A DNA stretch of 54,801 nucleotides from Deltaproteobacteria bacterium UBA5205 (GTDB taxonomy: Bacteria > Desulfobacterota > Syntrophorhabdia > Syntrophorhabdales > Syntrophorhabdaceae), in NCBI GenBank assembly GCA_002412715.1, contig DHVP01000010.1, forward strand, positions 1-54,801, given 5' to 3'. This document shows, piece by piece, positions 50,866-54,801 of this stretch. Within the stretch, counting starts at the first letter, position 1; each line of letters begins with the position of its first letter. The position numbers and the translations under genes are program-made. The notes under the pieces are model-generated. The model worked only from the letters and a program-made list of their open reading frames with translations, was not told where the DNA came from and ran no database searches.

Positions 50866-51192
50866 TTAGTCTTTAAACATGAAGAACACTGCCCCCGCCA
50901 TCATGGCGAAGGAGATCAGGTAGTTCCATTTGAAATCCTCCTTCAGATAGAGGAGGGAGAAGATGGCAAAGATGACCAGGGTTATGACCTCCTGGATTAT
51001 CTTCAACTGGGCTGCGGAAAACTGGTAATGACCGATCCGGTTCGCGGGAACCTGAAAACAGTATTCTGCGAAAGCGATGAGCCAGCTGACAAGTATCACT
51101 TTCCACAGGGACGATTCTTTGTATCGCAGGTGGCCGTACCAGGCAAAGGTCATGAATACATTCGAAACGGTGAGCAGCATAACGGTTTTCAT
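50866..51192 (-). CDS. DUF486-family small membrane protein
   Basis: 108 residues with four hydrophobic helices: TVMLLTVSNVFMTFAWYG, WKVILVSWLIAFAEYCF, IIQEVITLVIFAIFSLLYL, LISFAMMAGAVFFMF. The phrases FMTFAWYGHL, ALIA/SWLIAFAEYCFQVPANRIG and QFSAAQLKIIQEVITL are diagnostic for DUF486. ATG 51192 agrees with the usual N-terminus; an upstream ATG at 51240 would add 16 hydrophobic residues. Resembles small drug/metabolite transporters, but no substrate is known. It converges with the Cache gene with only 11 bp between. Confidence 0.85.
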   Translation of the reverse strand: MKTVMLLTVSNVFMTFAWYGHLRYKESSLWKVILVSWLIAFAEYCFQVPANRIGHYQFSAAQLKIIQEVITLVIFAIFSLLYLKEDFKWNYLISFAMMAGAVFFMFKD

Positions 51193-51318
51193 ACCAGTAA
51201 TATACAGAAATCCCGAAAGGACGGGAAGGAAAAACAGCATGGAATTCAGTTGAAAAAAGAGAACGATTGCGCGACAATAGATCAACAAAACAGCAAATAA
51301 AATCTTACCGGAGCGGAT

Positions 51319-52398
51319 GTGAAAGACATCAACAGCACATATGATATTATGCATTTCGAAGCCCTTGGGCCGGAAGCGCGCCATCTCGAAGAGGAGATCG
51401 CGAGGGCGATCGAAAAGGATGAGATCCCCAAAGAGCATTCGTATCTTATAACCCCGAAAAACGTCCAGGAATTCTTACGGGACAATCCAACGGTGAAACT
51501 GCCGGAGATCATAACGACGAAAACCCATTCGGTCCTGCCCGACCATTATCTGCAGGGGGTCAAAAAAAGTGTCATAACCCGAAGCGCCGGGTATGACCAC
51601 CTGGAACATCTTGCGGACAGGGTGAACATAGCGTCGCTGCGCGAGTACTGCGTGAACGCCGTCGCACAAACGGCGATGAAGTTCCTCTACGCCGCAGCCG
51701 GAGAGCTGAACCATTACTCACTCAACACGATCACCTTCGAAAGGAAGGACTCCCGGGCCTTCATGGAGCTTGGCAGGCACCGGACCCTTACCGTTTTCGG
51801 CGTCGGCAAGATAGGTAAGAGGACATACGAACTTGCAGAGGCCAATGGGCTGACCGTGCAGGGCACAGACATCAGGCAGGAGGAACTCGATCGTCTCTAC
51901 AAGGGATCGGTGCACTTTGTCTCCAAGGAAGAAGCCATCCTGTCCAGCGATGTTGTCATCAACGCCATGAACCTGACACGGAACAAGGAAAGCAGGTTCT
52001 ATAACGTGGGGTATTTTTCAAAGAAGTATCTCTCTCAGGCAACCAAAAAACTCATTTTCATCAATGTGACACGGGGGGAAATCGCTCCGGAATCGGTCCT
52101 CCTGGACCTGTATCGTTCGGGAAAGATAACAGGCATCGGACTCGATGTCTTCAGCGGTGAATCCCGATTCGCCGCACTTTTGCTCGGGGAGCCAACGGCC
52201 ACCGACGCGGACCTTCTGGCGGCAAAAGCACTGGTGGAGAGATCTATAGACAGAAGCTCCAACATCTATGTTCAGCCTCACCAGGGGTTCAATTCCGACC
52301 TCGCCGCCCAGACAAAGGCCGTCGAAGCGGTGAAGCATGTCGCAGCGTGGTATCGGAACGGCAAACAGCGCTTCGACGAGCAGCTGCCCTACTATTGA
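51319..52398 (+). CDS. D-isomer-specific 2-hydroxyacid dehydrogenase
   Basis: 359 residues. The NAD fold has LTVFGVGKIGKRTYELAEANG, then TDIRQEELD, where the Asp suggests NADH preference. Catalytic residues fit the family: Arg in FINVTRGEIAPESVLLDLY, Glu in GLDVFSGESRF, His in YVQPHQGFNSD. GTG 51319 with GGAG ahead is the likely start; ATG 51349 (MHFEALG) is an alternative. The substrate (lactate-, phenyllactate- or phosphoglycerate-type) is unclear. Monocistronic. Confidence 0.85.
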   Translation: MKDINSTYDIMHFEALGPEARHLEEEIARAIEKDEIPKEHSYLITPKNVQEFLRDNPTVKLPEIITTKTHSVLPDHYLQGVKKSVITRSAGYDHLEHLADRVNIASLREYCVNAVAQTAMKFLYAAAGELNHYSLNTITFERKDSRAFMELGRHRTLTVFGVGKIGKRTYELAEANGLTVQGTDIRQEELDRLYKGSVHFVSKEEAILSSDVVINAMNLTRNKESRFYNVGYFSKKYLSQATKKLIFINVTRGEIAPESVLLDLYRSGKITGIGLDVFSGESRFAALLLGEPTATDADLLAAKALVERSIDRSSNIYVQPHQGFNSDLAAQTKAVEAVKHVAAWYRNGKQRFDEQLPYY

Positions 52399-52436
52399 CC
52401 CCACAGAGCAGACGCTTCGCACCGGGGAAAAAGCAA

Positions 52437-52493
52437 GCCTGGTGCGCCTCCACCAGGCACCCCGTTGACACGCGGGGTGCACCCGCATATCCT
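52437..52493 (+). promoter_or_regulatory. Nested hairpins around a promoter
   Basis: GCCTGGTG (52437-52444) pairs with CACCAGGC (52451-52458), a possible stop signal for the dehydrogenase gene but without a T tract. It abuts a second dyad, GCACCCCG (52457-52464) with CGGGGTGC (52473-52480). The second loop holds a perfect TTGACA (52465-52470); TATCCT follows at 52488-52493 after 17 bp. The next ATG is at 52501, again near the expected transcription start. Confidence 0.5.
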
Positions 52494-52500
52494 TAACTTT

Positions 52501-53685
52501 ATGACGACAAAGACAGTCCTGTCCGCCGCCGTCCTCATCCTTCTGCTGTGTTGCGGTCTTGTCCCGGCACCTCCCGCGGGTTCCATCGAGGTAGGCCCCG
52601 TTCCCCAGACCGTGCGGGACAGGTTCATACCCGAGGGAGACAACGTTGTGGTCCGCCCCTGGATCACGAACCTGGAGGCGCCCTGGTCCCTCGTTTTTCT
52701 CCCCGACGGCAGGGCTCTCGTCAGCGAGAGGCCCGGCAGGGTGAGACTCATCAGAAACGGCGTCCTCGAGGCCAGGCCCTATGCTGTCGTGGAGGTCGCC
52801 CACACCGGCGAAGGCGGTCTCATGGGACTCGCCGTTCATCCGGAGTTTCCCGGGAAACCGTACGTCTATGCCATGCACACCTACCGCGACAAAGGCAAGC
52901 TGTACAACAGGGTCATCCGGTTGAAGGACGAGGGCGGGCAGGGGAAGTTCGACAGGATCATCGTTGACGCAATCCCGGGAGCCCGGTTTCACGATGGGGG
53001 GCGCATCGCCTTCGGCCCCGACGACGGCATGCTCTACGTAACGACGGGCGAGATATATGAGAGAAACCTCGCCCAGGACCTCAATTCGCCCAACGGAAAG
53101 ATCCTGCGGGTAACACCCGAGGGCTCCGTCCCCACAGACAACCCATTCAGAAACTCGCCCGTCTGGTCGTACGGCCACCGCAACCCCCAGGGTCTCGCCT
53201 GGCATCCCGTAACGAGGGAACTATTCGCCTCCGAGCATGGACCGTCAGGAGAGTCCCTGACCTTCGGCAACGACGAGATAAACGTCATACGCAAAGGGGG
53301 CAATTACGGGTGGCCCGAGGTGGCCGGAGCCCCGTCGGGGACGCCTTACGTCAATCCCCTCATCGTGTGGAGGAAGGCGACGCCGCCTTCAGGTATCACC
53401 TTTTACACCAGGGGGCCCCTCACGCATCTTCACAACGATCTTTTTGTCGCCACCCTCAAGAGCAGAGCCCTTATTCGTGTACGGCTCAAGAGAGAAGCGG
53501 GCGGATACCAGGTTCTCGCCGTCGAGAGATGGTTCGCCACGGATGACAACGAAGGCCGTTTCGGGCGGCTGAGGGACGTGGTGGCCGGACCGGACGGCTA
53601 CCTCTATTTCCTTACCAGCAACAGGGACGGGCGCGGCAGCCCGGGCAGGGATGACGACATGATCGTGAGGATCATGCCGAGGTAG
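52501..53685 (+). CDS. PQQ-type soluble sugar dehydrogenase (GSDH-like), exported
   Basis: 394 residues with a signal peptide (VLSAAVLILLLCCGLVPAPPAG) and a six-bladed beta-propeller of the glucose/sorbosone dehydrogenase family. ITNLEAPWSLVFLPDGRALV, GEGGLMGLAVHPEFPGKPYV, ARFHDGGRIAFGPDDGMLYVTTGE (with the catalytic-type His), SYGHRNPQGLAWHP and SEHGPSGESLTFGNDEINVI are the usual blocks. Members bind PQQ and oxidise sugars, though many have no proven activity and no PQQ synthesis gene is in this window. Confidence 0.88.
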   Translation: MTTKTVLSAAVLILLLCCGLVPAPPAGSIEVGPVPQTVRDRFIPEGDNVVVRPWITNLEAPWSLVFLPDGRALVSERPGRVRLIRNGVLEARPYAVVEVAHTGEGGLMGLAVHPEFPGKPYVYAMHTYRDKGKLYNRVIRLKDEGGQGKFDRIIVDAIPGARFHDGGRIAFGPDDGMLYVTTGEIYERNLAQDLNSPNGKILRVTPEGSVPTDNPFRNSPVWSYGHRNPQGLAWHPVTRELFASEHGPSGESLTFGNDEINVIRKGGNYGWPEVAGAPSGTPYVNPLIVWRKATPPSGITFYTRGPLTHLHNDLFVATLKSRALIRVRLKREAGGYQVLAVERWFATDDNEGRFGRLRDVVAGPDGYLYFLTSNRDGRGSPGRDDDMIVRIMPR

Positions 53686-53736
53686 ACGAAGCCACAAACT
53701 GCCCCGGCCCGGCTACCGGAGTGCGTGAAAATTTAC

Positions 53737-53765
53737 TTGTATATTCAATAGTAGCGTATTATACT
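53737..53765 (+). promoter_or_regulatory. Promoter ahead of glnN
   Basis: TTGTAT (53737-53742), a 17-bp spacer and TATACT (53760-53765) lie in an AT-rich stretch. A leader of about 160 nt would precede glnN; it contains an ACTTTCC/GGAAAGT hairpin near 53870-53890 but no riboswitch I can name. Confidence 0.5.
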
Positions 53766-53934
53766 AATTTCACACATTGACGTGTTCCCTCAAAGACCCC
53801 GAGGATATTACAAGCACACCGAACAAAGAAGTTCACCCCCAGGTCAACGTTTACCGACTGAATAAAACTTTCCTGACTTAGCGGAAAGTGTTAATATACG
53901 GCTTTGTCCGGTCCAAACTTGTAAGGAGGATACC

Positions 53935-54801
53935 ATGGAACTGACAGAAATTTTTGGGTCCAACGTCTTTAACGATAAGGTGATGAAACAACGCCTGCCG
54001 AAAGAGGTATACAAGGCCCTCAGAAAGACGATTGAACAGGGCACGCCGCTGAGGCCCGATGTCGCCGATGTCGTCGCCAACGCGATGAAAGACTGGGCCA
54101 TCGAAAAAGGTGCCACGCACTATACACACTGGTTTCAGCCCCTGACGGGGATCACCGCCGAGAAACACGATTCCTTCATCTCTCCCGCCCCCGATGGAAG
54201 CGTCATCATGGAATTTTCGGGCAAACAGCTTGTCCAGGGCGAGCCTGACGCATCGTCCTTCCCGAGCGGCGGCTTGCGGGCAACCTTCGAAGCACGGGGT
54301 TACACGGCGTGGGATTGCACATCGCCCGCCTTTCTGAAAGAGGACGAAAGCGGCAACGTTACCCTTACAATCCCGACAGCCTTTTACTCCTATCGGGGTG
54401 AAGCGCTTGACAAGAAAACGCCTCTTCTGCGTTCCATGAAGGCCCTTTCCAGACAGGCCTCGAGGGTTCTCGCGGCCCTCGGCAATACAACAGCCACGCG
54501 AGTTACCTCCACTGTGGGACCCGAGCAGGAATACTTCCTCGTCGACAAGAAATTCTACACGGAACGCCTCGACCTCCTTCTGGCAGGCCGCACTATCTTC
54601 GGAGCGCCTGCGCCCAAAGGTCAGGAGCTCGAAGATCAGTATTTCGGCGCCATAAAGGATCGTGTCTCCGATTACATGCATGCCCTCGATATAGAACTCT
54701 GGAAAATGGGCATCACCTCCAAGACAAAACACAACGAGGTCGCACCGGCACAATTCGAGATGGCCCCTATCTTTGACACCACCAACATCGCCACCGACCA
54801 C
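53935..54801 (+). CDS. glnN: Type III glutamine synthetase, N-terminal part (runs off the window)
   Basis: The first 289 residues of a GSIII enzyme, cut by the right edge. AAGGAGG stands 7 nt before ATG 53935. Family blocks are FGSNVFNDKVMKQRLPKEVY, ADVVANAMKDWAIEKGATHY with THWFQPLTGITAEKHDS, EPDASSFPSGGLRATFEARG with YTAWDCTSPAF, the catalytic TSTVGPEQEYFLVD (acidic metal ligands), and KHNEVAPAQFEMAPIFD. GSIII is about 700 residues and joins ammonia to glutamate using ATP. It differs in size and order from GlnA and is common in anaerobes. Confidence 0.97.
   Translation, partial: MELTEIFGSNVFNDKVMKQRLPKEVYKALRKTIEQGTPLRPDVADVVANAMKDWAIEKGATHYTHWFQPLTGITAEKHDSFISPAPDGSVIMEFSGKQLVQGEPDASSFPSGGLRATFEARGYTAWDCTSPAFLKEDESGNVTLTIPTAFYSYRGEALDKKTPLLRSMKALSRQASRVLAALGNTTATRVTSTVGPEQEYFLVDKKFYTERLDLLLAGRTIFGAPAPKGQELEDQYFGAIKDRVSDYMHALDIELWKMGITSKTKHNEVAPAQFEMAPIFDTTNIATDH

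Noticed and set aside
52018..53205. 395-codon minus-strand frame across the hydroxyacid and sugar dehydrogenase genes
   Set aside because: Crosses two well-supported plus-strand genes and their promoter; no motif.

Overview
The window comes from an anaerobic, Gram-negative bacterium with fairly high GC content. The gene content fits the former Deltaproteobacteria, and a Syntrophorhabdus-like syntroph is my best guess. The reasons are a heterodisulfide-reductase (Hdr) type electron-transfer cluster joined to methylene-tetrahydrofolate reductase, benzoyl-CoA reductase-type genes, an ADP-forming acyl-CoA synthetase, a thiolase/DUF35 pair, a multihaem cytochrome and two predicted selenoproteins. 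The organism name is inference; no rRNA or tRNA gene was seen.

Layout. 0-3 kb: end of an unknown gene, a thaumatin-like secreted protein, a nitroreductase remnant, a YjbQ-family protein, a lipoprotein and an RsbW-like kinase. 3-13 kb: a MEMO-family gene facing the hdrC-hdrB-wHTH-hdrA-mvhD-metV-metF cluster. Its HdrA is a 1468-residue fusion with a GltD/NfnB-type module inserted, and its MvhD has an in-frame TGA where the family has Cys. 13-16 kb: ksgA, tsaD and a PpiD-like chaperone on the minus strand. 16-21.5 kb: the mreBCD-mrdA-rodA cell-shape operon. 21.5-24 kb: a MITE-like palindromic element, a GNAT acetyltransferase, ruvX and mltG. 24-28.3 kb: thiolase/DUF35 pair, HD-domain protein and an 11-haem cytochrome interrupted by a TGA that looks like selenocysteine. 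28.5-34.7 kb: exported superoxide dismutase, then lexA facing imuB-DUF6504-dnaE2. 34.7-41.5 kb, minus strand: small exported or zinc proteins and a bcrCBAD-type operon. 41.9-45.3 kb: geranylgeranyl-reductase-family flavoprotein and ADP-forming acyl-CoA synthetase subunits. 45.3-54.8 kb: PC4-like protein, DEAD-box helicase, serine hydrolase, fructose bisphosphatase, HNH protein, Cache-domain protein, DUF486 protein, hydroxyacid dehydrogenase, sugar dehydrogenase and the start of a type III glutamine synthetase.

How it may work together (inference): the Hdr-MvhD-MetVF assembly would link NAD(P)H, ferredoxin and methylene-THF in a Wood-Ljungdahl or reverse Wood-Ljungdahl C1 branch. The Bcr-type enzymes and the thiolase pair suit breakdown of aromatic or other acyl-CoA compounds, and the ADP-forming synthetase would recover ATP from acyl-CoA. 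The most notable points are the two selenocysteine sites, each followed by a SECIS-like hairpin, and the fused HdrA. Short degenerate heptamer-type repeats recur between genes, and one has become the 3' end of mvhD.
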